Part shown: positions 1-8,400 of the stretch, piece by piece
How the letters are laid out: each line of letters begins with the position of its first letter
How positions within the stretch are numbered: the stretch's first letter is position 1
Assembly (NCBI GenBank): GCA_002413395.1
Contig: DHWX01000113.1
Coordinates: 1-20,582 of the forward strand
Direction: 5' to 3'
DNA length: 20,582 nt
Origin: Polaromonas sp. UBA5171
Lineage (GTDB): Bacteria > Pseudomonadota > Gammaproteobacteria > Burkholderiales > Burkholderiaceae_C
Translations under genes and position numbers: made by a program
The notes under the pieces: generated by a model
Seen by the model: the letters and a program-made list of their open reading frames with translations, nothing else
Told to the model about the DNA's origin: nothing
The model's database searches: none

Positions 1-138
1 ATCTTGGCTTTGCGTTATGGGTATCCGAAAGCCGTTATCGTCGTTTATTTGAAACCCGCTCAAGACGGGATTCTGCTTGATATTCCATTTGATTCACGGC
101 AGGGCGCGCCGATGATATTTTTTCTACAATGCCGCTAG
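1..138 (+). other. Possible 3' end of an unidentified upstream ORF
   Basis: Frame 1 is open from the first base of the window to a TAG at 136-138, giving 45 codons with no internal stop. The end of the reading includes YLKPAQDGILLDIPFDSRQ. I do not recognise the peptide. The stop codon overlaps the AGGAG ribosome binding site (137-141) of the following kinase gene, which would fit a translationally linked upstream gene. An open frame this short can occur by chance, and the stretch looks less GC-rich than the kinase gene, so this is tentative. Confidence 0.25.
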
Positions 139-145
139 GAGTCTT

Positions 146-2986
146 ATGAATTTCAAAGCCGAGCTTAAGCAGGTCGATGATGAGTTAAAGATGATGCGGC
201 TCAGCGTGGATCGTGCGCGTGACAGTATTTTCTGGCTCAGCCGAGAGGGGCTCATCCTCTATGTCAACGATGCGGCCTGCGCGGAACGCGGTTATTCCCG
301 CGAGGAAATGCTTGGAATAAAGATTTACGACTTGGATCCCGATTACCAGCCAGGCGTATGGGGGCCACACTTCGAAGACCTCAAGCGGCGCGGCAACATC
401 ATCCTTGAGACACGGCACCGCACGAAGGATGGTCACTTGTATCCCATCGAAGTCAGTGCCAATTACGTCCATATCGGCGACCAGGAATTCAATTTCTGCT
501 TCCTCCGCGACATCACCGAGCGCAAGAGAGCAGAGGAGGAGGCGCAGCGGAGTCAAAAGCGCCTGCGCGATCTCATCGATGGGCTTGGTCCTTCGATGTT
601 CGTGGGATTGATGACGCTCCAGGGAATCGTGATCGAGTGCAACCGGCCCGCGCTGGCGGCGGCTGGTTTGAAACCGGAAGACGTCCTGGGCAAGCCCTTC
701 GAAGAAACCTACTGGTGGGCCTATTCCCAAGAAGTCCAACAGCAGTTGCGTCAGGCCATCGCGCGGGCCGTGCGCGGGGAGTCCTCCCGCTACGACGTGC
801 AGCTGCGCGCGGCAGAAAACCATCTCATCGACGTCGATTTCTCCCTGGAACCGTTGCGCGACGAGACCGGTGAAGTCGTATTCCTCGTCCCATCCGCGAA
901 CGTCATCACCGAGCGCAAACAGACGGAGAATGCCTTGCGAGCGAGCGAGGAGAAATTCCGGGGTCTGTTCGAGAGTTCCCGTGACGCCATCATGACCCTG
1001 GAGGCTCCTTCCTGGAGGTCCACCTCCGGAAACCCGGCCACCGTGAAGATGTTCAGGGCGAAGAACGAGGAGGAGTTTATTTCTCTGGGAGCGTGGGCAC
1101 GGTCTCCCGAACGGCAGCCGGACGGGCGGGCGTCTGCCGAGCAAGCCAGGGAGATGATTGAGACGGCCCTACGTGAAGGCTCCCACTTCTTCGAGTGGAC
1201 GCACCAGCGGATCGGCGGCGAGGATTTCCCCGCCAACGTGCTCCTGACCCGGATGGAGCAGGGGGGAAAGGTGATGCTCCAAGCCACCGTCCGCGACATC
1301 ACCGAGAGCAAGGCTGCGCAACGCATGATCACGCGCCTCAACCGCGTATACGCCATGCTGAGCGGCATCAATTCGCTGATCGTGCGCGTGCGTGACCGCG
1401 ACGAACTGTTCAGGGAGGCGTGCCGGATCGCCGTCGAGGCAGGCGGGTTCCGCATGGCCATGATAGCCACGGTGGATCGCAGCACGATGAAGATTGTCCC
1501 GGTCGCCTCGGCGGACAAGGATGAAGCGCTCCTGACCGACGTCAAACGCCTCTTGTCATCGAATGAGGATGCGCCAAACACCATGCTCGCGCAGGCGATC
1601 AGGGAGAAAAAAACCGTCGTGTCCAACGATACGCAAAGCGACCCCAGGGGTTTGATCGGCAATAAATACACCGAATCCGGAGTCCGCTCGATGGCAGTTT
1701 TCCCGCTGATTGTCTCGGATGAAGCGGTAGGCGTGCTTGCGCTGTACGCCAGCGAGATTGAATTCTTCCATGAAGAAGAGATGAAGCTGTTGACGGAACT
1801 GGCCGACAACGTGGCCTTTGGTATCGGCAACATCCGCTCGCGCCGGAAGCGCCTGCAAGCCGACGCCAAGGTCAGGGAGCAGTCATCGATTCTGGACAAG
1901 GCCCAGAATGCCATCGAGATTCGGGATTTGCAGCACAAGGTTCTCTACTGGAACCAGGGTGCTGAACGGCTGTACGGTTGGACTGCCGCCGAGGCAGTGG
2001 GCCGGTCCGTCCTCGGCCTGATGCGCGACCCGGCTGACTTTGCCCGGGCCATGGACCAGTTGCTGGCAGCCGGCGAATGGGTGGGCGAACTGCTGCAGGT
2101 GGACAAGGACGGTTCGCCGCTCGTCGCCGAAGGCCACTGGACGCTGGTGCATGACGATCAGGGTGCGCCTATCCATGTTCTGGCGATCAATATCGACATC
2201 CGGGAACGCAAGCAGGCCCAGGAAGAAATTTTGAGGCTCAACGCCAGCCTCGAAGAGCGCGTGCAGCAGCGCACCGAGCAACTGGAGTTTGCCAACAAGC
2301 AGATGGAGTCTTTTGCCTATTCAGTCTCACACGACTTGCGCAGCCCGCTGAACGCCATTGACGGATTCAGCAGTCTGCTTGAGCGCACAGTGGTCAAGAT
2401 GGAGAGCGGGCCGCTGACCGAGCGCAGCGCGCACTACCTGGCCCGCATCCGCGCCGGGGTCTCGCAGATGGGTGAGCTGATCGAGGGCATGCTCTCGCTG
2501 GCGCAGGTCTCGCGCGCCAGCCTGCTCTGGGAGACGGTGGCTATCGGCGCCATCGCCGAGGCCTTGCTGAGCCGCTACCAGGAGCGCGAACCTGGCCGCG
2601 CAACGCAGCTACAGGTTGAGGCCGGTTTGCTCGCGCAGGGAGACCCGCGGCTGCTCAAGCAGGTGCTCGACAACTTGCTGGGCAACGCCTGGAAATTCAG
2701 CGCTGGTCAGGTCCGCACCGAGATTGCCGTGGGCCATGAAACCGGCAGTACTGGTGAAACGATCTATTTTGTGCGCGACAATGGTGCCGGCTTTGACATG
2801 GCCTATGCCGACAAGCTGTTCGGCACTTTCCAGCGTCTGCATACACAAGGTGAATTTGCCGGAACCGGCATCGGCCTGGCCACGGTTCGGCGCATTATTG
2901 AGCGCCATGGCGGCAGGATCTGGGGCGAGTCCGAGCCCGGGAGCGGCGCCACGTTTTACTTCACGCTGGGCACGGCGATGCTTTAA
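146..2986 (+). CDS. Soluble multi-PAS/GAF sensor histidine kinase
   Basis: This encodes a 946-residue sensor kinase that should autophosphorylate on histidine and pass the phosphate to a response regulator. Reading the translation, PAS-like units lie at about 20-127 (ending FLRDITERK), 140-258 (ending ANVITERK) and 265-390 (ending TVRDITESK). A GAF domain spans about 405-565 and a fourth PAS unit about 575-690 (ending NIDIRERK). A short coiled linker (695-720) leads to the HisKA H-box SVSHDLRSPLNAIDGF with the likely phosphorylated H729. The ATPase domain has an N-box (LLGNAWKFS, about 844-852), a G1 box (DNGAGF, 878-883) and a G2 box (GTGIGLA, 906-912). There is no signal peptide, membrane segment or receiver domain, so it should be cytoplasmic and needs a separate regulator, which is not in this window. 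ATG 146 is preceded by AGGAG at 137-141. The ligand or signal cannot be told from sequence. Confidence 0.93.
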   Translation: MNFKAELKQVDDELKMMRLSVDRARDSIFWLSREGLILYVNDAACAERGYSREEMLGIKIYDLDPDYQPGVWGPHFEDLKRRGNIILETRHRTKDGHLYPIEVSANYVHIGDQEFNFCFLRDITERKRAEEEAQRSQKRLRDLIDGLGPSMFVGLMTLQGIVIECNRPALAAAGLKPEDVLGKPFEETYWWAYSQEVQQQLRQAIARAVRGESSRYDVQLRAAENHLIDVDFSLEPLRDETGEVVFLVPSANVITERKQTENALRASEEKFRGLFESSRDAIMTLEAPSWRSTSGNPATVKMFRAKNEEEFISLGAWARSPERQPDGRASAEQAREMIETALREGSHFFEWTHQRIGGEDFPANVLLTRMEQGGKVMLQATVRDITESKAAQRMITRLNRVYAMLSGINSLIVRVRDRDELFREACRIAVEAGGFRMAMIATVDRSTMKIVPVASADKDEALLTDVKRLLSSNEDAPNTMLAQAIREKKTVVSNDTQSDPRGLIGNKYTESGVRSMAVFPLIVSDEAVGVLALYASEIEFFHEEEMKLLTELADNVAFGIGNIRSRRKRLQADAKVREQSSILDKAQNAIEIRDLQHKVLYWNQGAERLYGWTAAEAVGRSVLGLMRDPADFARAMDQLLAAGEWVGELLQVDKDGSPLVAEGHWTLVHDDQGAPIHVLAINIDIRERKQAQEEILRLNASLEERVQQRTEQLEFANKQMESFAYSVSHDLRSPLNAIDGFSSLLERTVVKMESGPLTERSAHYLARIRAGVSQMGELIEGMLSLAQVSRASLLWETVAIGAIAEALLSRYQEREPGRATQLQVEAGLLAQGDPRLLKQVLDNLLGNAWKFSAGQVRTEIAVGHETGSTGETIYFVRDNGAGFDMAYADKLFGTFQRLHTQGEFAGTGIGLATVRRIIERHGGRIWGESEPGSGATFYFTLGTAML

Positions 2987-3321
2987 TGATTTCAGTGGCG
3001 CGTGCAGTGACTCCACGCCCCCATTTTGGGGACACACGTAGCAGATCAAACAGAGCATTATGCCAATGAGCGCATCCGACGGGATGTAAAACAATCGGTC
3101 GTATTGTTGACACCCAAAAATCAGGCACACAACGCTGCCTTTTTTGGTTTTTTCATGTCAATCAACTGATTCACAAATCAAAGTTCAGCAAACGCTTGGG
3201 TTGGTAAGTTGGCTAATTGAACTGCCAGATACCGGGCATTCGTGATGGTCGGCTACCGCTGCAGACCCGACAACCAAATGTGTCAGCCTGCATCGACCGC
3301 TGAGTGCCCTTGACCTGCCAT
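2987..3321. other. Convergent intergenic region without a recognisable gene
   Basis: These 335 bases lie between the 3' ends of the kinase gene (+) and the 180-residue orphan gene (-). I see no credible coding frame. The stretch holds a short perfect hairpin CCCCA/TGGGG at 3019-3031 with a 3-base loop, and a stronger terminator-like hairpin at 3114-3147, annotated separately. Nothing else was recognised. Confidence 0.5.
3114..3153. terminator. Terminator-like hairpin, possibly bidirectional
   Basis: AGGCA (3123-3127) pairs with TGCCT (3136-3140) across an 8-base loop. After a 2-base bulge the stem can extend by CCAAAAA (3114-3120) pairing with TTTTTGG (3141-3147). A further T run follows at 3148-3153. 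The A-rich left arm gives a U-rich tract on the opposite strand, so it could end transcription from both the kinase gene and the convergent orphan gene. The GC core is only five pairs, so strength is uncertain. Confidence 0.5.
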
Positions 3322-3864
3322 TCATTCCACCTTCGGCAAGACCACTGCATCAATTTCAATCACATCGTGCCTGCGGGCGTCGGCATCAACCACCCGATGC
3401 AAAAATCCGTAAGCCACACGCCACTGACCGCTGCCGCATTGCAATGAAACGGTCTTGTCGTTCAGCCGAATGACCCGTCCGGTTCGTTGCTGCTGATCAC
3501 GGTCAACAAAACCCACCACCTCTCCGATGGCGATTTCATTGCGGCCTAAGCCTTGCTGCTTGTGTTCCCGAATCCTCGCATCCGAACCATCGAGGTTGAT
3601 TGCCGCGTAAGAAATGATCCAACGCCTTGCATCTTCCAAATCTAGAACGACCGCGTGCTTGCGGCGCATTTCAAGGACCTTGCCTCGCTTTAATGCATTG
3701 GCCTGCGGGTCAAAATACGCGACGTCTTGGCCGACGTGTAACCTGGCCTGAACCGCCTGCAGCCACTTGGGCTCATCAAGCACCCTGTCAATGGCGGCTC
3801 GCATCCGGTAAAGCTCAAATGCTGACGCCTGATTCAGGCAATTGATAACTTCAGAAAAATTCAT
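3322..3864 (-). CDS. Hypothetical protein with two similar SH3/Tudor-like units
   Basis: This encodes a 180-residue protein that I do not recognise as a named family. The N-terminal 40 residues look helical (MNFSEVINCLNQASAFELYR). Two internally similar beta-rich units follow. Unit 1 (about 43-92) reads GQDVAYFD, RGKVLEMRRKHAVVLDL, then RRWIISYAAINL. Unit 2 (about 112-158) reads GEVVGFVD, TGRVIRLNDKTVSLQC, then QWRVAYGFLHRV. The shared pattern G-x-x-V-x-[YF]-x-D, [RT]-G-[KR]-V, a hydrophobic strand, then W-[IR]-[IV]-[SA]-Y resembles small barrels of the SH3, Tudor or KOW type, which often bind nucleic acid or protein; that function is inference. There is no signal peptide or membrane segment. 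The gene appears monocistronic, with its 5' side facing the umuC remnant. The ribosome binding site is weak and no better start exists nearby. Confidence 0.75.
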   Translation of the reverse strand: MNFSEVINCLNQASAFELYRMRAAIDRVLDEPKWLQAVQARLHVGQDVAYFDPQANALKRGKVLEMRRKHAVVLDLEDARRWIISYAAINLDGSDARIREHKQQGLGRNEIAIGEVVGFVDRDQQQRTGRVIRLNDKTVSLQCGSGQWRVAYGFLHRVVDADARRHDVIEIDAVVLPKVE

Positions 3865-3890
3865 GATGGCTGCTCGATTTGATCGCTACC

Positions 3891-3919
3891 ACTATACCGC
3901 CACATATCGCTGTCGTGAT
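3891..3919 (-). promoter_or_regulatory. Weak promoter candidate for the 180-residue orphan gene
   Basis: On the minus strand a -10-like TATAGT lies at 3896-3891 (five of six consensus bases). With a 17-base spacer the -35 position (3919-3914) reads ATCACG, a poor match. Transcription would start about 20 bases before the ATG at 3864. This is sequence resemblance only. Confidence 0.25.
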
Positions 3920-3951
3920 CTGATTTCCCGCCAGGCTTGACACCCATTGTG

Positions 3952-3965
3952 GTCACAACTGTGAC
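3952..3965. repeat. Perfect palindromic site upstream of the orphan gene
   Basis: GTCACA (3952-3957) and TGTGAC (3960-3965) form perfect inverted 6-base arms around AC. The site lies about 90 bases upstream of the ATG at 3864, a plausible place for a dimeric regulator. No specific regulator is recognised. Confidence 0.3.
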
Positions 3966-4049
3966 GCGCATTTTTTTCTTGAGGTTCTGTTGCAATAAGC
4001 GTCAGCGACCATCCCGCCCATGCTTGATCTCCGTATGAGCTCGATCCCC

Positions 4050-4421
4050 TCAAGCCCTAGCCACCGGCATCTCATCCCAATGCGTGGTGTACCTCGGCGT
4101 GCGCCGTTCCTGCTTCATCGACCACGCCCTCAGCTCCCCATCAAGGCCTGTACTTGCCAAATGCAATGCAGCTCGCCCAAAGCGCTGATTGACATCGTCT
4201 ATCGCAGTCATCAACAGCGTCCTGTCCCGGGCCACCCCCGTCGCATTCACGCACTGTTGCCCGGCACCATCCCCGGCAATACCCAATGCATCACCATCAG
4301 CGCCCCAGTCAAACTCCGTCTGGCGCACGTCTTGCGACTGCAAATCCACGAGCATGACCCCTGCTTTTGCGTACCGATACCCGAGCGACGGCTTGACCCA
4401 GAGCCATGCGAGAAATTCTGC
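4050..4421 (-). pseudogene. umuC: UmuC (DNA polymerase V catalytic subunit) C-terminal remnant
   Basis: The minus frame directly after the TGA at 4424-4422 reads EFLAWLWVKPSLGYRYAKAG, then VMLVDLQ, later DDVNQRFGRAALHLAS, and ends SPRYTTHWDE-like (here TPRYTTHWDEMPVARA). This is the characteristic end of UmuC-type Y-family polymerases (the DUF4113 region: YRYxKAGVMLxDL, INQRFGRGTLRLAS, SPRYTTRWDELP). About 120 residues survive of a usual length near 420. The palm, fingers and thumb are gone and no umuD is seen, so no polymerase can be made. A start codon at 4355 would give only a 101-residue fragment. The break coincides with the stop codon of the neighbouring methyltransferase gene, in the same frame, which points to a deletion or recombination junction there. 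Confidence 0.75.
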
Positions 4422-5105
4422 TCATGGCGATAGTTTGGGGCAAAGGAGCGCGCTGGGTGCCGCGCGCCCGAAGACGAGCAATAAGTTGTTGGTCGGCATC
4501 TGACGCCGCTCCCTGAGTTGCAGACCCGCAAGTTCTGCTTGGTGTAGTACATCATCCAGCAAACGGATTCCCCAGTCAGCATTGCGCTTACGAAGGCTCT
4601 CATTGAAATCCAGATTCCCCGTGGAAGTGGGGACATCGAGCTCCAGATAAGGTCCATAAGTAATGAGTGAGCCCATTGGAGCCAGGTATCGTGATGCGCC
4701 CTGCATCAGGCCGGCACACGCCGACCATGGCGCGATGTGAAACATATTGGCGCAATAGATGAAATCAAACTTGCCGGTGAATTCATCCGCACCAGGGGGC
4801 CAACGAGGTGACAGCACATCAAGCACAAGCGGCGCTTGAACATTGGTAACGCCAGAACTCCTGCACCACTGCGCAATCGATTCGAACGCATCAGGCTGCG
4901 CGTCGCTGGGTTGCCAGTTCCACTCAGGAAGGCCTGCCGCAAAAAGTGCCACGTGCTGCCCGGTTCCGCTGGCAATTTCCAGCGCAAGGCCTTTTGGTGG
5001 GAGAACTTCCTGCAAGGCTTGCAAAATCGCAGGGCCATTGCGTTCAGCAGCCGGGCTGTGCTGGGCAAGGGATGGCGGGTGCTGGGATCTTGAAGCATGG
5101 TTCAT
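4422..5105 (-). CDS. DUF938 family SAM-dependent methyltransferase-like protein
   Basis: This 227-residue protein matches the DUF938 family, a class I SAM-dependent methyltransferase fold of unknown substrate. Family hallmarks visible are HSPAAERN (16-23), the SAM-binding glycine motif ALEIASGTGQHVALFA (41-56), FDFIYCANMFHIAPW (113-127), YGPY (150-153) and the C-terminal RQMPTNNLLLVF (201-212). It should be cytosolic. The last 15 residues after the usual family end (about residue 213) look like read-through into foreign sequence: the stop lies exactly where the umuC remnant begins. The tail may therefore have been altered by the rearrangement that truncated umuC. The start at 5105 gives the expected N-terminus; the ribosome binding site is weak. 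It is transcribed divergently from recC. Confidence 0.88.
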   Translation of the reverse strand: MNHASRSQHPPSLAQHSPAAERNGPAILQALQEVLPPKGLALEIASGTGQHVALFAAGLPEWNWQPSDAQPDAFESIAQWCRSSGVTNVQAPLVLDVLSPRWPPGADEFTGKFDFIYCANMFHIAPWSACAGLMQGASRYLAPMGSLITYGPYLELDVPTSTGNLDFNESLRKRNADWGIRLLDDVLHQAELAGLQLRERRQMPTNNLLLVFGRAAPSALLCPKLSP

Positions 5106-5438
5106 GGATTAATTGTCGGTCAAACGGCATAACTGGCGTAGTCCTGAATCACACGAACTTAACCAGTTGGCGGGCGAGGCTGGACTGGATGCTGCTGCAA
5201 CCAATACACCGAATTCCGGGTTCAATTACAAAAATCGGCGGTCGGTAAGGTCGCAATCTCACTTGGTGAGCTTGTCCTGTTCCATACTCCAGTCCTGAGC
5301 CTCCAACATTCCTGATGACAGAACTCAATTGACGGGAAAGTGTTCGTTCCCGTCATGGTTGTGAGATAAAAATAACCCGCTGCAAGAATGCGAATCGAAT
5401 TTTGTAGCGCACGTTAAAGAGTTAGGCCGTCAATTTAT
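5106..5438. other. Divergent intergenic region between DUF938 gene and recC
   Basis: These 333 bases should hold the promoters for the DUF938 gene (leftward) and the recCBD operon (rightward). Several short open frames occur but none resembles a protein I know. The only clear structure is the inverted repeat at 5330-5355. An AT-rich patch (about 5363-5375) lies between it and recC. No confident -10/-35 pair was found. Confidence 0.45.
5330..5355. repeat. Perfect 9-bp inverted repeat upstream of recC
   Basis: TGACGGGAA (5330-5338) and TTCCCGTCA (5347-5355) are exact reverse complements around the 8-base loop AGTGTTCG. The element lies about 85 bases before the recC ATG. It lacks a following T run, so it is a weaker terminator candidate than an operator or mRNA-leader hairpin candidate. 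A -35-like TTGACG (5329-5334) overlaps the left arm, but no good -10 follows at normal spacing. Confidence 0.45.
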
Positions 5439-8400
5439 ATGAACACTACACCCCCAATCGTTTTACAGCCTGGCTTCATTGCTTTTCACAGCAATCGCTC
5501 AGAGAATCTGGCCGAAGTGGTGATCAGCTGGATTCGTCGTCACCCCTTGAACCCACTGGAAGAAGAAGTCATTCTGGTGCAAAGCAACGGCATGGCGGAG
5601 TGGGTCAAGATGGAGCTGGCCCGCATGGGCGGGGTCTGTGCGGCCACCCGCGTTGAGTTGCCCTCTCGTTTTCTGTGGCGCACCTACCGCCAGGTGCTGG
5701 GCCGTGATGCAGTCCCATCAGATTCCCCTTTAGACAAGGTGCCAATGATCTGGCGTCTGATGCAGTTGCTGCCAACCTTGATTTCTGAGCCCGACTTTGC
5801 GCCAGTGGCAGGTTTTCTTAAAACTGATGAGCCGGACCGAATGCTGCAACTGGCTTCCAAATTGGCTGACCTGTTTGACCAGTACCAAAACTACCGCGCC
5901 GACTGGCTCGACGCCTGGGCCCAGGGCCAAGACCATCTGCTACTGGCCAATGGCTCACAGTCTGAGTTGCCACCGGAGCAGCGCTGGCAGCCCCAGTTGT
6001 GGCGGGCAGTTCTCCAAACGCTGGACGAGCAACAGCAGCAGAGCATTCGGCCAAAATTGCATCAGCGTGTTTTGGCACGACTGGCCTCGGGCGAGCCCCT
6101 GGCTCATCAGGTCGCGCAACGGGTGATTGTGTTTGGCATGAGTCAAATACCCTGGACCACGTTACAGGCGCTGGCAGCGCTGGCGACCCACAGCCAGGTC
6201 ATGCTGGCGATTCCCAACCCATGTCGCTTCTATTGGGGTGACATCATGGATGGCCGTGAGTTGCTGAGCTCACAGCGCCGCCGTCAGCCTTTTCGCAAAG
6301 GCATGGACCTCGCGGTCTTGCCTCTGGAAGACATGCATGCCCATGCCCATCCGCTGCTGGCAGCCTGGGGGCGCCAAGGCCGCGATTTCATCCGCCAACT
6401 TGACGTCTTTGACGATGCACAAGCTTGCATGCGGCAGTTCGACCTGGCCCGTGTTGATCTGTTCGATGAGACCGAAGAAAATGCACAGACCCCTTTGCTC
6501 AATCAGGTGCAAAACCGGATCCGCGACCTGACACCCTTGCAGGAACACAGCAAGGTCCCGCTTGCCGCGAGTGACCATTCCATCGTCTTTCACAGCGCGC
6601 ACAGCAAGGTGCGCGAACTTGAAATCCTGCACGACCAGTTGCTGCATTTGCTGGCCAACCCACCCAAAAACGAGGCATTGAACCCCCGCGACGTGATTGT
6701 GATGGTGCCTGACATCGAACAGATGGCCCCGGCGATTCGGGCGGTATTTGGTCAATACAAACGCCAGGACGCCCGTTTCATCCCATTTGATATTGCCGAC
6801 ATGAGCGCCAAAACGAGCAGTCCGCTGATCGGCGCCATCGACTGGTTGCTGCGTTTGCCGCAGCAACGCTGTCGCATGAGCGAACTGGTGGACTTACTGG
6901 AAGTGAGCGCGGTGGCCGATCGATTCGGCATTGATCAGGAGTCCCTGCCTAAGCTCACCCGTTGGATGGTGGGCGCCGGGATTCGCTGGGGCCTCAACGA
7001 GGAGCACCGTTCTGACCTCGGTCTGCTGGCCTGCGGCGATCAAAACAGCGCCTGGTTTGGTTTGCGAAGAATGCTGCTGGGCTATGCCAGCGGCGCAGTG
7101 GGGGTTGCCGATCCCCTGACCGACGTTGACGACATCGAACCATACGCCGAGGTTGGAGGACTGGAGGCGGAACTGGCCGGGTCTCTGGCGCACCTGTTGC
7201 AGGCGTTGCTGAATTGGTGGATGGTGGCGAGCACGCCTGCCACCCCTGAAACCTGGGTTGAGCGGGGTCGGACCTTGCTGGCCGACATGGTCAAGTGCGA
7301 ATCGGAGACGGATAAGCAGGCCCTGAGCGCACTCGAAGATGGCCTTTGCGCCTGGCAACTGGCTTGCGAAGAGGCCGGTTTTGGCGAAGAAGTACCGTTG
7401 ATCGTGGCCCGCTCGGCCTGGTTGGAGGCGATGGAGACGCCCAAGCTGAACCAACGCTTCCAGGCCGGTGGCGTTACGTTTTGCACGCTGATGCCGATGC
7501 GTGCCATTCCGTTTGAGGTGGTTTGTCTGCTGGGTATGAACGACGGTGACTATCCCCGGCGCAGCATGCGCAGCGACTTTGATCTGATGGGTTTGCCGGG
7601 CACAAGTCGACCCGGTGACCGCTCGCGCCGCGACGATGACCGCCAACTGATGCTCGAAGCTCTGCTGTCTGCCAGGCGGGTGTTTTATGTGAGTTGGTGT
7701 GGTCACAGCGTGCGCGACAACAGCGAACAACCACCCTCGGTGCTGGTGTCGCAATTGCGGGATTACCTGGGCGCTGGCTGGGGCGAGGAAGTTGTTTCAT
7801 CCCGGACCACACAACATCCCTTGCAACCTTTTAGTCGCCGCTATTTTGAAACAGGCAGCCCCTTGTTTACCTATGCCCGCGAGTGGCGCGCAGCGCATGA
7901 GGCGCAGGAGTTGGCGACCGCGGCTGAGGCCAGCGGTACAGCGGATGACGCGCAGCCTCATGGGGAACCGACTGCGATCAAGCCGTTGGCGAACTTCATC
8001 CCGGATCCCAACTTACCGGTGACCTTGACTCAACTGACCAACTTCCTGCGCAAGCCGGTGAAGGCGTTTTTCCGGCAACGTATGCTGGTGGCGTTCGACG
8101 AAGACCAGGAAGAAAATGCCGACGATGAGTGTTTTACGGTCGATGCCCTGGAGGAATACGGACTGATTCGGGATTTACTCGCCAGCGCAACCGCTGAAAC
8201 CGACAATGCACAGAGCCCAGCCTGTGTGGCGCATTCCTTGACGCGGCTACGCAAAGCAGGTGAGTTGCCGCTCCAAGGTTTGGGGGACCTCAAACAGCAA
8301 GCGCTGGAAGAAGTCCTGACCACCATGCTGGGGGCCTGGCGTGCCCAGGAGGCCCGGTTTCCTGAAGCCGCAGAACGGCAGTCGGTTCGATTGCAAGAGG

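Noticed and set aside
185..1938. Long minus-strand open frames (185-1144 and 790-1938) inside the kinase gene
   Set aside because: They lie antisense to a gene with continuous PAS/GAF/kinase motifs, and their translations have no recognisable family features; they are a by-product of GC-rich codon use.
3019..3031. CCCCA/TGGGG hairpin as a terminator of the kinase gene
   Set aside because: It is only five pairs and has no following T run; the hairpin at 3114-3153 is a better candidate.
4020..4503. Plus-strand open frames at 4020-4433 and 4189-4503
   Set aside because: They are antisense to the UmuC remnant, whose translation gives a recognisable family signature, while these do not.
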